Source of the DNA: UBA1431 sp002329665
GTDB lineage: Bacteria > Bacillota > Clostridia > Christensenellales > UBA1431
Direction: 5' to 3'
Assembly: GCA_040772545.1 (NCBI GenBank)
Contig: JAXGXY010000001.1
Span: 62,001 to 126,000 of the forward strand
Length of the DNA stretch: 64,000 nucleotides
Below the pieces are notes generated by a model. It did no database searches and was not told the origin of the DNA. It was given only the letters and a program-made list of their open reading frames with translations. Position numbers and translations under genes: made by a program. Shown in pieces: positions 9,399 through 18,515 of the stretch. Numbering within the stretch: the stretch's first letter is position 1; every line of letters begins with the position of its first letter.

Positions 9399-11323
9399 TA
9401 TCGCACCTCCACTTCCAAGGATTCGGAGAGCAAGTCGGTAATCTTGACTTTAATTGTGCCTGCACCTTCGGGGATGTCGTAGATTCCTTTAACCATCTCT
9501 TTTTTTCCTGGCACGTCCATCACGGACGGCTGCATGACAGCGCCGTCGTAGTTCCAGTCAATCATCACGGACTCGACGAGTTGACGCCAATCCTCCACGA
9601 ATTCTTTCTGGAGCGAAAGCTTCTGCATAAGGTTCAACGGATAGAAAGCGCGTATGACGAGCCGTCCACCCTCGATGGCGATGTCGGCTTCAGAGTCGCG
9701 CTTCAACTGCAGGTCTGCCTTGTCGCGTAAGATATCAACAATCTCGATGTCGAGCTTATATTCGGAGAGTTCCGCCTCGAGAGAAGCCTTGAGATCAGGC
9801 TCGTGACCCATGCAGATAAGCGTAATCTTTTCGACGGGTTGTTTCGGGTTCTCCTCTTTGCGTTTCTCGTAGGTCTTGTACGGGAGGTTCGCTTTAAGTT
9901 CCTCCAAGTCGGCTTTTGTGGCAATTCGGTTGACGGGCATTATCTTTACCATCCGGCCGTCGAGTTCACCGTCCCAGATGTCGCTCTGGGGAAAGGGCTG
10001 AATCTCCAAAGCTTCAATGAGCAAGTCACGTGCCTCGACAGGGTTGCGGAAAAACTCATAGTTGTTGACGTTATAAACCTCGAAGCCCGTGAACGGAATG
10101 GCTTCTGTTGCGATTAGTTCTTCTCCCTCGCCTTCATCGTCCTCAGTACCTGCAGCTACGAGATAGTTATTGCTATCTTCAGCGGCAGAGGTGATGTTAT
10201 TATCGTTGATGCCATCACTTGCCTTGTCTCCTTTAAGCACTGTAAGCTGAAGTGGTTCTGGAGTGACTGGTGAAAGATCAGCAGCAAGGGAGATAAGCCG
10301 CTTTGTTGTTGTTTGTATTGCGCCCAAGTTTATGTCTGCACCAATAAATCGCCGCCCCAATTTCATCGCAACCGCCTGTGTTGTACCGCTACCCATAAAG
10401 CAGTCAAATACAAGATCGCCTGGATTTGATGAAGCTTTTATTATACGTTCAAGTAGCTCTTCTGGTTTCTGTGTTGGATATTTCCCTGCAATTACTTCAT
10501 TAGTATTACCTTTAGCAACATTTGCAGATATTTCCCACCAGTCACGAGGAATACCCTGATTTATATAAAAACCTTTCGTCTCATCTTCGGTGTTGATAAT
10601 AGTACTGCTGCTTCCTGCAAAATGTTTGTTACTGACAAACCCATTTTCATCAGCATAGGCTGCCCACCTCTTTATTGTAGATTCACTAACAGGGAAATCT
10701 CTTCTATCGGGATGTATCCTGTGGTCTTCTTTGGCGTAGAATAATATCGTGTCATGGTCACGCCCATAAGATTTATCAGAGCTTCTTAATGACGTACGAT
10801 AGCACCATACAATCTCATTGCGGAAATTTTCAGCACCAAATATATCATCTGCGATACATCGTAAATAAGCGGATTTACGCCAGTCACAATGAATATATAT
10901 AGCACCCTTAATCGATAATAGTTGCTCCATAATCGTAAGCCGTTCATACATAAATTGTAGATATTCATCGTTCGTCCAGATGTCACTATATTGCTTTTCC
11001 TCGAAGGACGACGAGTCGCTGGTAACGGCCTGACCACGAAGAGTTATTTTTTTCTTATAGTCCGCTTTTGAATCGAAAGGTGGATCTATGTAGATTAGGT
11101 CGACCTTACCACGAAATTCCTTCAGAAGGTGGCTCATCACTTGGAGGTTATCACCCCAGTAAATACGGTTAATCCACCCGTCTCGCTCTTCACCATAACG
11201 TTCACGTAACTGGGCGGGATAATACTGCGTGGAACGATAGGGGCGTTTACCGGTCCACCTAAGTTCAGGAAAGCCCTTAATCGTAGGGCGCTCTTTAAAT
11301 TCAAAAGTAAGTTGTTCACTCAT
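9398..11323 (-). CDS. mod: Type III Mod-type adenine DNA methyltransferase
   Basis: About 641 residues. The catalytic motif YIDPPFDS (about 76-83) precedes the AdoMet motif FDCFMGSGTTQAVA (about 303-316), the beta-class order found in type III Mod subunits, with the target recognition domain expected between and after them. DPPF suggests N6-adenine methylation. A motif YWGDNLQVMSHLL lies just upstream, as in Mod proteins. ATG 11323 was chosen because GGAGG lies 10 bases upstream; ATG 11332 is too close to that site. It follows the helicase gene by 23 bases and overlaps res. It provides self-protection and, by family knowledge, also the site specificity of the Mod-Res nuclease. Confidence 0.87.
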   Translation of the reverse strand: MSEQLTFEFKERPTIKGFPELRWTGKRPYRSTQYYPAQLRERYGEERDGWINRIYWGDNLQVMSHLLKEFRGKVDLIYIDPPFDSKADYKKKITLRGQAVTSDSSSFEEKQYSDIWTNDEYLQFMYERLTIMEQLLSIKGAIYIHCDWRKSAYLRCIADDIFGAENFRNEIVWCYRTSLRSSDKSYGRDHDTILFYAKEDHRIHPDRRDFPVSESTIKRWAAYADENGFVSNKHFAGSSSTIINTEDETKGFYINQGIPRDWWEISANVAKGNTNEVIAGKYPTQKPEELLERIIKASSNPGDLVFDCFMGSGTTQAVAMKLGRRFIGADINLGAIQTTTKRLISLAADLSPVTPEPLQLTVLKGDKASDGINDNNITSAAEDSNNYLVAAGTEDDEGEGEELIATEAIPFTGFEVYNVNNYEFFRNPVEARDLLIEALEIQPFPQSDIWDGELDGRMVKIMPVNRIATKADLEELKANLPYKTYEKRKEENPKQPVEKITLICMGHEPDLKASLEAELSEYKLDIEIVDILRDKADLQLKRDSEADIAIEGGRLVIRAFYPLNLMQKLSLQKEFVEDWRQLVESVMIDWNYDGAVMQPSVMDVPGKKEMVKGIYDIPEGAGTIKVKITDLLSESLEVEVR

Positions 11324-11346
11324 TATAATCATTCCTCCGGTTTACT

Positions 11347-14211
11347 CTATTTATCACAGTAAAAGCGAAAGTCACATTCGCTGCATGTCTTTGACGAGTC
11401 TGAGCGATGCGTGAAGTCTTTCCGCAGAATTTTATGTACCGTGTCGTCAAACGCTTGAATCGTTGCGTCCACCGCAGTCTTCTGGTATGGGTAGGAAATA
11501 GTCGGCACTCCACTTTCTTCACCTGTGTAGTATAAATGCATCTTACTAACCTTCTGTCCAGTGCGCTCTTCCACTAGATGAGCATAAACTTGCAACTGAC
11601 GCCGGTAATGTTCGAGCCGCTCCGCATCCCTAAAGATATCGGGCTTTTTCTCGGACTTGAAATCCACGAGTTCCACCGTATCACCCTCACCCTTAATGAG
11701 GTCAATCTTGCCCTCGATAATGTAATCGGGTTTAACGAGCGAAACATCGACCTCAGCTTCTTTAAGAGTGTGCCACTGTCCTGCTTGGCGCTCAGCATAA
11801 CGGAGAACCTGCTTAAGGGCAGCGTTCCGCTGTGGCTCGGCGAGGTATGTCCGCTCGCTCTTCGTCAGTGATGTATAATTTGTATTAAACCACGCCACGA
11901 TGTTGTCGGTTTGGATGAGGTGTTCCTCATGTCGGAGAACGGCACGGTGAATATCCTCGATTGTCTGATGTACAAGCATACCAAACAACATAGCGTTCAC
12001 CCGGACGGGTGCAAACTCCAGTTCCTTATAGAACTTATATTGAATGGAACAGGCTTCGTAAACAGCGATGTGCGATGTAAAAGAGAACGTGTCTTTGAGG
12101 TTAACATCTTTTACACTCTTGAAATCGAACTCAGAGAGATCGAAACTCTCACTCTCCACATTCAGAAGTTCATCATAGATTTCTTTAAAATACATCGACG
12201 GCGTCCGCTTGTCCTCATTGCAAGTAAGCACAAGAAGGTCTTGAGCGCGTGAAAATGCAGTATAGTAAAGCCGCCAGAAATCAAAGAACTTAGTCTGGTC
12301 ATACGGCTCGAACGTGGGGCGTTTGTAATACTTATCTTCCACGACTTGCATAATGTCTTTATAAGCCTTTCGCGGAATGTTTCCCAAGGAGTCTACAAAT
12401 ACAATCGGGAACTCCATCCCCTTCGATTGATGAATTGTCAAGAATGAAACACACCCACTCGGCGCATACTCCGCATCGTCCTCATACTCTGAAATGCCCC
12501 CATCAAAGAGTAATCGAAGGTAAAGGTTAAAAAAACGCTCTGTAGTACTATCAATCCATTTAGCACTTAACACATCTATGTGATGCAGGTATTCGAATTT
12601 ATTAACGACTTGTGTGAAAAGTGCGATATTTCTCGCAGGACGTATATCAACTACACTAACCCGCATATCCGTACTGAGGATGTCTGAGAAAGGCTCAAAT
12701 TGAAACATCTGATAAATCAAGCCGGAATAAGCATAATCAGTCGTATCTTTAAGACCAGCATGAATCTTCCCGCGACGGCGTATCCAGTTACGCAAGTCGG
12801 CTGATTCTGGTTTCTCAAGATAGGCGTTCGCAACAATCACACAGCCACGGTAATATCTATAGTGTTCAGGCTGTAGGAATTGATATTCCTCATTCTCAAG
12901 TCCTATTACATATTTTGGGAACATCAGCATAAGGCAGCCTATTAACAGTCGAATCTCGTCACGCTCAAAGAACATGTCAGAGCGGGGCGAGTAAACATTC
13001 ACACCATTATCCTCTAAGTATCGAGCAAGACGTGTGACACGAGGGTGTTTCACAGAATTAAAAAGGAAGGCTATCTGGTTGTAGTCCGTCAGTTTACCCG
13101 ATTCCATCATCCTGCGGATAAAGAGTAGAATCTTCTCACACCACTCGTCCAAATCCTCGCAGCTAGCTAGTTTCACAACAGCGGGACTATTAAGCGTAGA
13201 CTTGGTGTGAGGGTTGATGGTCTTATCATAACGGAAATTTTTCCAACGAAAACGGAACCTCGCTCCGTCGGTCGTTGCCATCCAATTATTGTAGAAATCT
13301 ACGATATCACTGTTCGAGCGATAGTTCATAACTAGAGGGACTACCCTACACTCACCCTCGGCAAACTTCGAAGGAAACTCAAGAATATTCCGGATGGTAG
13401 CTCCGCGGAAACGGTATAGACCTTGGTCATCATCCCCTACAACACAGATGTTTTTATGGCCTCCGCCGAGAAGGAAGACAATTTGTTCTTGGATGTAGTT
13501 CGTATCCTGATACTCGTCTATCATGATGTACTGAATTTTCTGTTGGATTTCAGCAAGTATGGAGGGATTATTTACTAATAGCCAATATGCCTCCGTCTGA
13601 ATAGCAGAGAAGTCCATGAGGTTGTTCTCGGAGAGAAGTTCCTGATAAACTTCTAGCATTCCGCCGAGAGCTGCAATTGCCGGGTCAGGGTCCGCCTTCA
13701 ACACATCGGGGGCGATTAATTCCTCGGTGAGGTTATTGACATAACTACAGATCTCACCTGCTTGCCGCCACGCACCGCCTTTAGACAGCACAGCATCAAT
13801 ACCATGGATATTGCGGAACTTATGAATGTTTTGGAATACCGTATAGGTCTGGTCGAACTGATCAATCGTCCTATAGTTCTTCTTAAGTCGGGTATATTCC
13901 AAATGTTCTTTTATAATACGAAGGCAAAGCGAGTGGAACGTCCCAATATACATCTCGTTGATGTTAGCAACAATACCACGCTCTGCGAGTTCGTTTGTAA
14001 TTCTTGTCACAAGTTCCTTCGCTGCTTTTTCTGTAAAAGTCGCCATCAGAATCTGATCCGGATTAACACCACGCTCCTGTATAAGGAAAATAGCTCGCTG
14101 AACTAGAGTGTAGGTCTTTCCTGTACCCGGCCCTGCTGTAATTAGCACGGGGCCGTCTACACTCTCTATGGCGATTCGCTGACGCTCATTAGCTTTGCCG
14201 AAATCAAACAT
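11347..14211 (-). CDS. UvrD/PcrA-like helicase fused to Cas4/AddB-like Fe-S nuclease
   Basis: A 954-residue superfamily 1A helicase. Seen in order: Walker A ITAGPGTGKTYTLVQ (about 25-39), DEYQDTN (about 233), VGDDDQGLYRFRGAT, the motif V region TIHQSKGMEFPIVFVD (about 594) and motif VI YYTAFSRAQDLLVLT. The last 250 residues form a PD-(D/E)XK nuclease: VELVDFKSEKKPD (about 849) gives the D-x-K, and one Cys in YEACSIQYKF (about 718) plus three in the final CSECDFRFYC would complete the four-Cys iron-sulfur cluster known from AddB and Cas4. Such fusions process DNA ends with 3'-5' unwinding. It is the second gene of the leftward operon, 30 bases after the HTH gene. Its link with type III restriction and HerA-NurA is unusual. 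Confidence 0.85.
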   Translation of the reverse strand: MFDFGKANERQRIAIESVDGPVLITAGPGTGKTYTLVQRAIFLIQERGVNPDQILMATFTEKAAKELVTRITNELAERGIVANINEMYIGTFHSLCLRIIKEHLEYTRLKKNYRTIDQFDQTYTVFQNIHKFRNIHGIDAVLSKGGAWRQAGEICSYVNNLTEELIAPDVLKADPDPAIAALGGMLEVYQELLSENNLMDFSAIQTEAYWLLVNNPSILAEIQQKIQYIMIDEYQDTNYIQEQIVFLLGGGHKNICVVGDDDQGLYRFRGATIRNILEFPSKFAEGECRVVPLVMNYRSNSDIVDFYNNWMATTDGARFRFRWKNFRYDKTINPHTKSTLNSPAVVKLASCEDLDEWCEKILLFIRRMMESGKLTDYNQIAFLFNSVKHPRVTRLARYLEDNGVNVYSPRSDMFFERDEIRLLIGCLMLMFPKYVIGLENEEYQFLQPEHYRYYRGCVIVANAYLEKPESADLRNWIRRRGKIHAGLKDTTDYAYSGLIYQMFQFEPFSDILSTDMRVSVVDIRPARNIALFTQVVNKFEYLHHIDVLSAKWIDSTTERFFNLYLRLLFDGGISEYEDDAEYAPSGCVSFLTIHQSKGMEFPIVFVDSLGNIPRKAYKDIMQVVEDKYYKRPTFEPYDQTKFFDFWRLYYTAFSRAQDLLVLTCNEDKRTPSMYFKEIYDELLNVESESFDLSEFDFKSVKDVNLKDTFSFTSHIAVYEACSIQYKFYKELEFAPVRVNAMLFGMLVHQTIEDIHRAVLRHEEHLIQTDNIVAWFNTNYTSLTKSERTYLAEPQRNAALKQVLRYAERQAGQWHTLKEAEVDVSLVKPDYIIEGKIDLIKGEGDTVELVDFKSEKKPDIFRDAERLEHYRRQLQVYAHLVEERTGQKVSKMHLYYTGEESGVPTISYPYQKTAVDATIQAFDDTVHKILRKDFTHRSDSSKTCSECDFRFYCDK

Positions 14212-14241
14212 ACATTGACACCTCTATTAGCGTTGTTTAAC

Positions 14242-14454
14242 TTACTCCTCTTGGTCGGGCAGTATTTCCATTATGTCCGAAACATCGCAGTTTAGGGCTT
14301 TGCAAATCTTCACGAGAATATCTGTGTTTACGTTCTCGCCCTTTGAGAGCTTGGCAATAGACGATGAACTAATTTTGGCCGCCGCTCTCAAATCCTGCTT
14401 CCTCATATCTTTATCAATCAATAACTTCCACAACTTTTTGTAACTTACGGCCAT
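14242..14454 (-). CDS. Small helix-turn-helix regulator heading the defence operon
   Basis: A 70-residue protein that is little more than one XRE/Cro-type helix-turn-helix: LIDKDMRKQDLRAAAKISSS holds the first helices and SSIAKLSKGENVNTDIL the recognition region, followed by VKICKALNCDVSDIMEIL. ATG 14454 has GAGAGGTG upstream; GTG 14463 is the longer alternative but overlaps the ribosome site. It is the first gene of the leftward operon and has its own strong promoter. By analogy with control (C) proteins of restriction systems it may time expression of the methyltransferases and nucleases; no repeat resembling the AACC-N4-GGTT site is found at its own promoter, so its target is unknown. Confidence 0.8.
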   Translation of the reverse strand: MAVSYKKLWKLLIDKDMRKQDLRAAAKISSSSIAKLSKGENVNTDILVKICKALNCDVSDIMEILPDQEE

Positions 14455-14483
14455 AACAATCACCTCTCGATATTAACTCTTTT

Positions 14484-14512
14484 AGTATAGCAAAAATAAT
14501 TGCAGTAGTCAA
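14484..14512 (-). promoter_or_regulatory. Promoter of the leftward defence operon
   Basis: On the minus strand: TTGACT (14512-14507), 17-base spacer, TATACT (14489-14484). It lies about 30 bases from the HTH start codon. Near-consensus and the only good promoter seen ahead of the seven-gene operon. Confidence 0.7.
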
Positions 14513-14604
14513 TAAAATATTTTGAGTTCGCAGAATTTATTTACCGATCAATCCGTTTAGAATGAAAAGTGTTCAAAGCTGTACAAAAAATTATATGAAA
14601 CGCC

Positions 14605-14633
14605 TTGACAAAATGCAACCGATAGGTTACACT
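14605..14633 (+). promoter_or_regulatory. ietAS promoter with operator in the spacer
   Basis: TTGACA (14605-14610), 17-base spacer, TACACT (14628-14633). The spacer contains the inverted repeat AACC-GATA-GGTT at 14617-14628, extended by one more matched pair on each side (TGxAACC...GGTTxCA). A repressor bound here would block RNA polymerase directly. The same site occurs in the spacers near 18480 and 18530. Confidence 0.8.
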
Positions 14634-14667
14634 ATAAAAAGTACATTATATATCGAGGAGAATTAAT

Positions 14668-15846
14668 TTGAAAGCAGAGTTAATTGAAAAACTAATAATC
14701 GCTCACTGTTCGGGTGTTGAGGAAGAATTCCAGGCCGCTGTAACCGTCTTGGCGGCAGACGAGGAGCGTAAAGGGAACATACGTCTTTCCAAACAGATTC
14801 GGGATGCTTACTTCGGTAAAAACGCCGGAAGCACCCTTGTTAGCAACATCGGGAACCGTCCAAAGAAACCAGAAGACTTCCTTTCGGTTCAATCGACGTC
14901 GACACCGACAATGACAACTCCACGCGACAAAGATAGCATGCTTGAATTATTTGAAGTAGTTCAACCCTCTATTGCTTTAGAAGATGTGGTGTTACCAAAT
15001 AACCAAAAAGTTCTGATTGGTCAAATTTTATCAGAAAACGAAAATAACGAAAAACTTATCAAGCATCAGTTGCCCCCAGCAAACCGCTTGCTCTTGTGCG
15101 GCCCTCCTGGTTGCGGGAAGACAATGCTTGCTAATGCAATCGCAAAAGAACTGGGGCTATCGATGGCATATGTTCGGCTCGACGGTTTAATCTCGTCATA
15201 TCTCGGGCAAACAAGCGTGAATCTCCGAAAAGTTTTTGATAGTGTGAGAAGCAAGCGTATAGTCTTGTTCCTCGACGAGTTCGACGCAATTGCAAAAAAA
15301 CGTGACGATGAGAACGAGATGGGGGAATTGAAGCGTGTAGTGACAGCACTCCTTCAAAATTTTGACAATATGCCAATAAATGTATTCCTCATTGCAGCAA
15401 CAAACCACGAGCACCTTCTCGACCCTGCTATATGGAGGCGTTTCAATTACGTAGTCAACCTTAGCTATCCTGATGAAGAACAGCGGGCAGAATTGATAAC
15501 GAAATGGTTTCAAGAGTATGGTGTTAAACATGAGGTGAAGATAGAACTGCTTACCACAATTACAGCGGAACGCAGCACAGCCCAACTTAAAGAGCTCGTG
15601 GTAGCAGCGGCTAAACGATACGTCACTACCGAACGCCCTATTACAATGGCTGATATGGTTGAGTTGCTTATCCAGCAGCTTACCAACAACGCCAACAGTT
15701 CAAGTGTCATTCAGGCAGCGTCTACCCTCCACGATAAAGGAGTGAGCATCAGAGCACTAGCCAAAGCACTCGGCATGAAGCATAACACGCTCTCGTACCA
15801 ACTGAAAAAAATTGATAAGGAAAGCGAGGATGGCGATGAACAATGA
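14668..15846 (+). CDS. ietA: IetA-like AAA+ ATPase of the IetAS defence pair
   Basis: A 392-residue AAA+ ATPase. Walker A LLLCGPPGCGKT (about 141-152), Walker B RIVLFLDEFDA (about 197-207) and a sensor region AATNHEHLLDPAIWRRFNY are clear, and the arginine pair at the end of that motif fits the arginine finger position. The last 45 residues (DKGVSIRALAKALGMKHNTL) form a helix-turn-helix, perhaps contacting DNA or the repressor. The start is TTG 14668 with CGAGGAG seven bases upstream; no ATG lies close by. It overlaps the protease gene. AAA+/subtilisin pairs were first described as plasmid ietA/ietS and later as anti-phage IetAS; the identification rests on this pair architecture. Confidence 0.8.
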   Translation: MKAELIEKLIIAHCSGVEEEFQAAVTVLAADEERKGNIRLSKQIRDAYFGKNAGSTLVSNIGNRPKKPEDFLSVQSTSTPTMTTPRDKDSMLELFEVVQPSIALEDVVLPNNQKVLIGQILSENENNEKLIKHQLPPANRLLLCGPPGCGKTMLANAIAKELGLSMAYVRLDGLISSYLGQTSVNLRKVFDSVRSKRIVLFLDEFDAIAKKRDDENEMGELKRVVTALLQNFDNMPINVFLIAATNHEHLLDPAIWRRFNYVVNLSYPDEEQRAELITKWFQEYGVKHEVKIELLTTITAERSTAQLKELVVAAAKRYVTTERPITMADMVELLIQQLTNNANSSSVIQAASTLHDKGVSIRALAKALGMKHNTLSYQLKKIDKESEDGDEQ

Positions 15847-18070
15847 CCTAAGACCGCACCTCACGATACCGCTTGAGACGGAAGTTGAGGACTTCGACAA
15901 TACGCCGAGAGGTTTCTCCGAAGACCGTGGGCTTGACCGTTTTGAACACGGGTCTAAGCTGTCGACGGGTTTGCAGGACATTGTCTCGGCATATACGAAA
16001 ATCCAAAGTGGTGACGATTCACTCAGCGACGAGGACATCCGCATCTTTGAGATCGTGCTTCCAGAAGGACAAAAATTGAAAGATCAGCGTGAGTTCCTTG
16101 AAAAAGAGGGAATGAACATCAATATGGTAAAGGACGAGCGGCGGGCTATAGTATCCGCTACAAAGTCACGCTTTGATCGACTCCAAGACCGTGTACGTGG
16201 TTATCGGGACAACGATGGCAGCACGAAACAATACCAGTTTATTGATGATTTTCGCTTCATCACTGCTACCGAAAAGCAAGCCAGGTCTCTCCGTGCGCTA
16301 ATTGAACAGGTCGGTGAGGATAATCTTCTTCTCGACGTTCAATTAATGCTCGTGCCGAAACTTGGCGGTGAACTACAGGATAGAGCCGAGGGAAAACTAG
16401 TCGATAAAATCAAGGAGCACAAGGGTAAAATCCTCGCAGAGCCGTTCAAGTTGTCGGATGGAACGGGTATTATTCGCGCTGAAATACCCATAGGAAGTCT
16501 TGAGGAAGTTTCAAACGATACTGTCGTTTGCCGCGTATCTTCAACTGTGTTCCTTACAGATGTCTTAGAATGTGCTATTGTCCCCTGTGACCACAAACTC
16601 TCCTTAGACCCTTCGGTTAACATTGATGAACTACCCGTTGTCGTTATTCTGGATGATGGTGTTAAGTTTCCTGAGGCCCTCGAATCTGTCATCGTAACCC
16701 ACTGGACGCCAACCGGAAGCACAGGTGGTTCTTGCCGCCACGGGACACAGGTGGCTAGCAAGGCGGCGTTTCGGAATGTAGGTGAGCAGCTTGCGACTGG
16801 AACGATGTTACCGTGTGCAAGAATAATTGATTGTAATATACGAGATAAAAAACGGATCTCAGAGGATACGATGATTCGCCGTATTAAGGAAGCTGTCGAG
16901 ACTTTTCACGATGTAGCAAAAATTTATAACTTCTCGTCCGCAGCCGAAGTGCCCATAGAGGGCGATGTCATCAGTAACCTTGGCTACGAATTGGATTATC
17001 TTTCGTATAAGTATGGAGTGAAGTTCACGATTGCAGTCGGCAACCACATTCTGTACCAGACGGAAACCTCGCTTGAGCGGATACTCGACGACACAGACGC
17101 GAGGATTGCTCTGCCTGCCGATTCAATGCTTAATATTAGTGTCGGGTCAGTAGTGGGTAAAGATCACAATGGGAGCCTGAGCAAGCGCGGCGATGTCGCT
17201 CCCTATTCAAGAATTGGACCCGGTTTTTGTGGAATGCGCAAACCGGATATTGTCGCTTATGGTGGTACCATCCTGAGTAACGGAAATACGCCGATTGACG
17301 AGTTTGCACTTATGCTTGCACCTGAAGGGAAACTGGCGATTGAAGCCGGTACAAGTTTTGCGGCTCCGGAGATTGCAGGCATTTTGGCTCAGATTCTCCA
17401 GACTGTTCCTGATCAAAATACGCTGATGGCAGAGACTTTGCTTTACCATGGAGCTGAACTTCCACTTCTTATTGACAGTAAGAATAAGCTAGAAAAAGAC
17501 GAAGCGGCGTTCTACGGTGATTGCTACGGCCGTGGTTTACCAGTTTTAGAAACAAGTATCTACTCAACTGCCCATAGGGTCACATTTATACATAGCGGAA
17601 CCCTGAACCGCAAAACGAAAAGGCATGTCAAATTCATCATGCCGAAAGTATTCGAAGGGATAAAGAAACGGGGAAAGGCGAAAGTGATCGTGACTTGCGT
17701 GACACAGCCGCCCGTTGACCATACAAAGGGCGAGGAGTATCTTGGAGCATTTGTTATGGCCTCGCTACACAAACTAGACAGTAAAGGGCAAAACAAGTCA
17801 TCCAACCCAAGGGTGACTGACGGCAGGAAGAAATGGGATACTTGTTACCACTTTGAAGAGATCTTTTCCAGTTTCTCTGCCGGAGATTGGGAAATATGGC
17901 TTGAGTTGTTTTCACGATGGGACGTGGAGAACACACAAGAAGTGGAATATGCGCTCGCAGTGACCATCGAGGATTTAACTAAATCCCATGATATCTACAA
18001 CGAAATCGTGACAGAAGCTAAAGGTCGCTTCCCTGCAGTTGAACTTGTTCGCATTCCGGTTCGTCGTTAA
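15836..18070 (+). CDS. ietS: IetS-like subtilisin-family serine protease of the IetAS pair
   Basis: About 744 residues, starting at ATG 15836 inside the last codons of ietA (11-base overlap). The subtilase triad is visible: Asp in VVVILDDGV (about 273), His in CRHGTQVAS (about 302) and Ser in AGTSFAAPEIAGI (about 507). There is no signal peptide or membrane segment, so it should act in the cytoplasm. The N-terminal 260 residues are charged and of unknown fold, and the last 200 residues after the catalytic domain are also unassigned; both could be sensor or partner regions. By analogy with IetAS the ATPase would gate the protease, which would attack host or phage proteins after infection. The target is unknown. 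Confidence 0.82.
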   Translation: MNNDLRPHLTIPLETEVEDFDNTPRGFSEDRGLDRFEHGSKLSTGLQDIVSAYTKIQSGDDSLSDEDIRIFEIVLPEGQKLKDQREFLEKEGMNINMVKDERRAIVSATKSRFDRLQDRVRGYRDNDGSTKQYQFIDDFRFITATEKQARSLRALIEQVGEDNLLLDVQLMLVPKLGGELQDRAEGKLVDKIKEHKGKILAEPFKLSDGTGIIRAEIPIGSLEEVSNDTVVCRVSSTVFLTDVLECAIVPCDHKLSLDPSVNIDELPVVVILDDGVKFPEALESVIVTHWTPTGSTGGSCRHGTQVASKAAFRNVGEQLATGTMLPCARIIDCNIRDKKRISEDTMIRRIKEAVETFHDVAKIYNFSSAAEVPIEGDVISNLGYELDYLSYKYGVKFTIAVGNHILYQTETSLERILDDTDARIALPADSMLNISVGSVVGKDHNGSLSKRGDVAPYSRIGPGFCGMRKPDIVAYGGTILSNGNTPIDEFALMLAPEGKLAIEAGTSFAAPEIAGILAQILQTVPDQNTLMAETLLYHGAELPLLIDSKNKLEKDEAAFYGDCYGRGLPVLETSIYSTAHRVTFIHSGTLNRKTKRHVKFIMPKVFEGIKKRGKAKVIVTCVTQPPVDHTKGEEYLGAFVMASLHKLDSKGQNKSSNPRVTDGRKKWDTCYHFEEIFSSFSAGDWEIWLELFSRWDVENTQEVEYALAVTIEDLTKSHDIYNEIVTEAKGRFPAVELVRIPVRR

Positions 18071-18072
18071 AA

Positions 18073-18118
18073 AATAAGGCGCACTAACCTCTGGGAAGAG
18101 GTTGGTACGCCTATTTTC
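18073..18118. terminator. Bidirectional terminator between ietS and the XRE gene
   Basis: Inverted repeat AGGCG...ACCTC-loop-GAGGT...CGCCT flanked by A-rich DNA on the left and TATTTT on the right, between two convergent genes; the right part reaches the last codons of the XRE gene. Confidence 0.65.
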
Positions 18119-18437
18119 GCTGACTCTTGATGAATGCAATGAATTCATTTACTTTTGCTAGTTCGTCTTCGGTTAAATCATCGGTTGAGGTCGCTTGTGC
18201 TGCGACCAAAGACTTTTCTTGGGTATCCAAGTATCCTGCCACCGACATTAACTCCTCATACTGGACGTTTAAGGCAACAGCAATAGAACGAAGCACCTGT
18301 GGTGACGGTTGTCTCCTGACCCCATCTTCGATACGTTTTATTTCCGTATGGCTTATTCCGGCAGTCTCAGCGAGTTTGCGTATAGAGAGGTTACGCTGTT
18401 CGCGTTTCCCCTTAATGAATGCTCCGAGTTTAGACAT
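18111..18437 (-). CDS. XRE-family repressor, probable owner of the AACC-N4-GGTT operator
   Basis: A 108-residue protein with an N-terminal Cro/CI helix-turn-helix: NLSIRKLAETAGISHTEIKR then IEDGVRRQPSPQVLRSIAVAL (about 16-57). The C-terminal half is short and acidic (DDLTEDELAKVNEFIAFI) and may dimerise; no protease or effector domain is seen. ATG 18437 has GAAAGGAG upstream. Its own promoter, the ietAS promoter and the promoter toward the DrmB fragment all contain the same operator type, so autoregulation and control of the two flanking transcription units are likely. It may keep the potentially toxic IetAS pair low until infection. That is inferred from the sites alone. Confidence 0.82.
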   Translation of the reverse strand: MSKLGAFIKGKREQRNLSIRKLAETAGISHTEIKRIEDGVRRQPSPQVLRSIAVALNVQYEELMSVAGYLDTQEKSLVAAQATSTDDLTEDELAKVNEFIAFIKSQRK

Positions 18438-18467
18438 TTACTTGGTCTCCTTTCAACTTTCGAACTT

Positions 18468-18496
18468 AGTATACCATAGATGTAACCTAAAAGCAA
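18468..18496 (-). promoter_or_regulatory. Promoter of the XRE gene with operator half-site
   Basis: Minus strand TTGCTT (18496-18491), 17-base spacer, TATACT (18473-18468). The spacer holds TTAGGTTACA, one half of the island operator, in the same position as in the ietAS promoter. It fits autoregulation. Confidence 0.65.
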
Positions 18497-18515
18497 CACT
18501 TTTTTGAAACATGAC

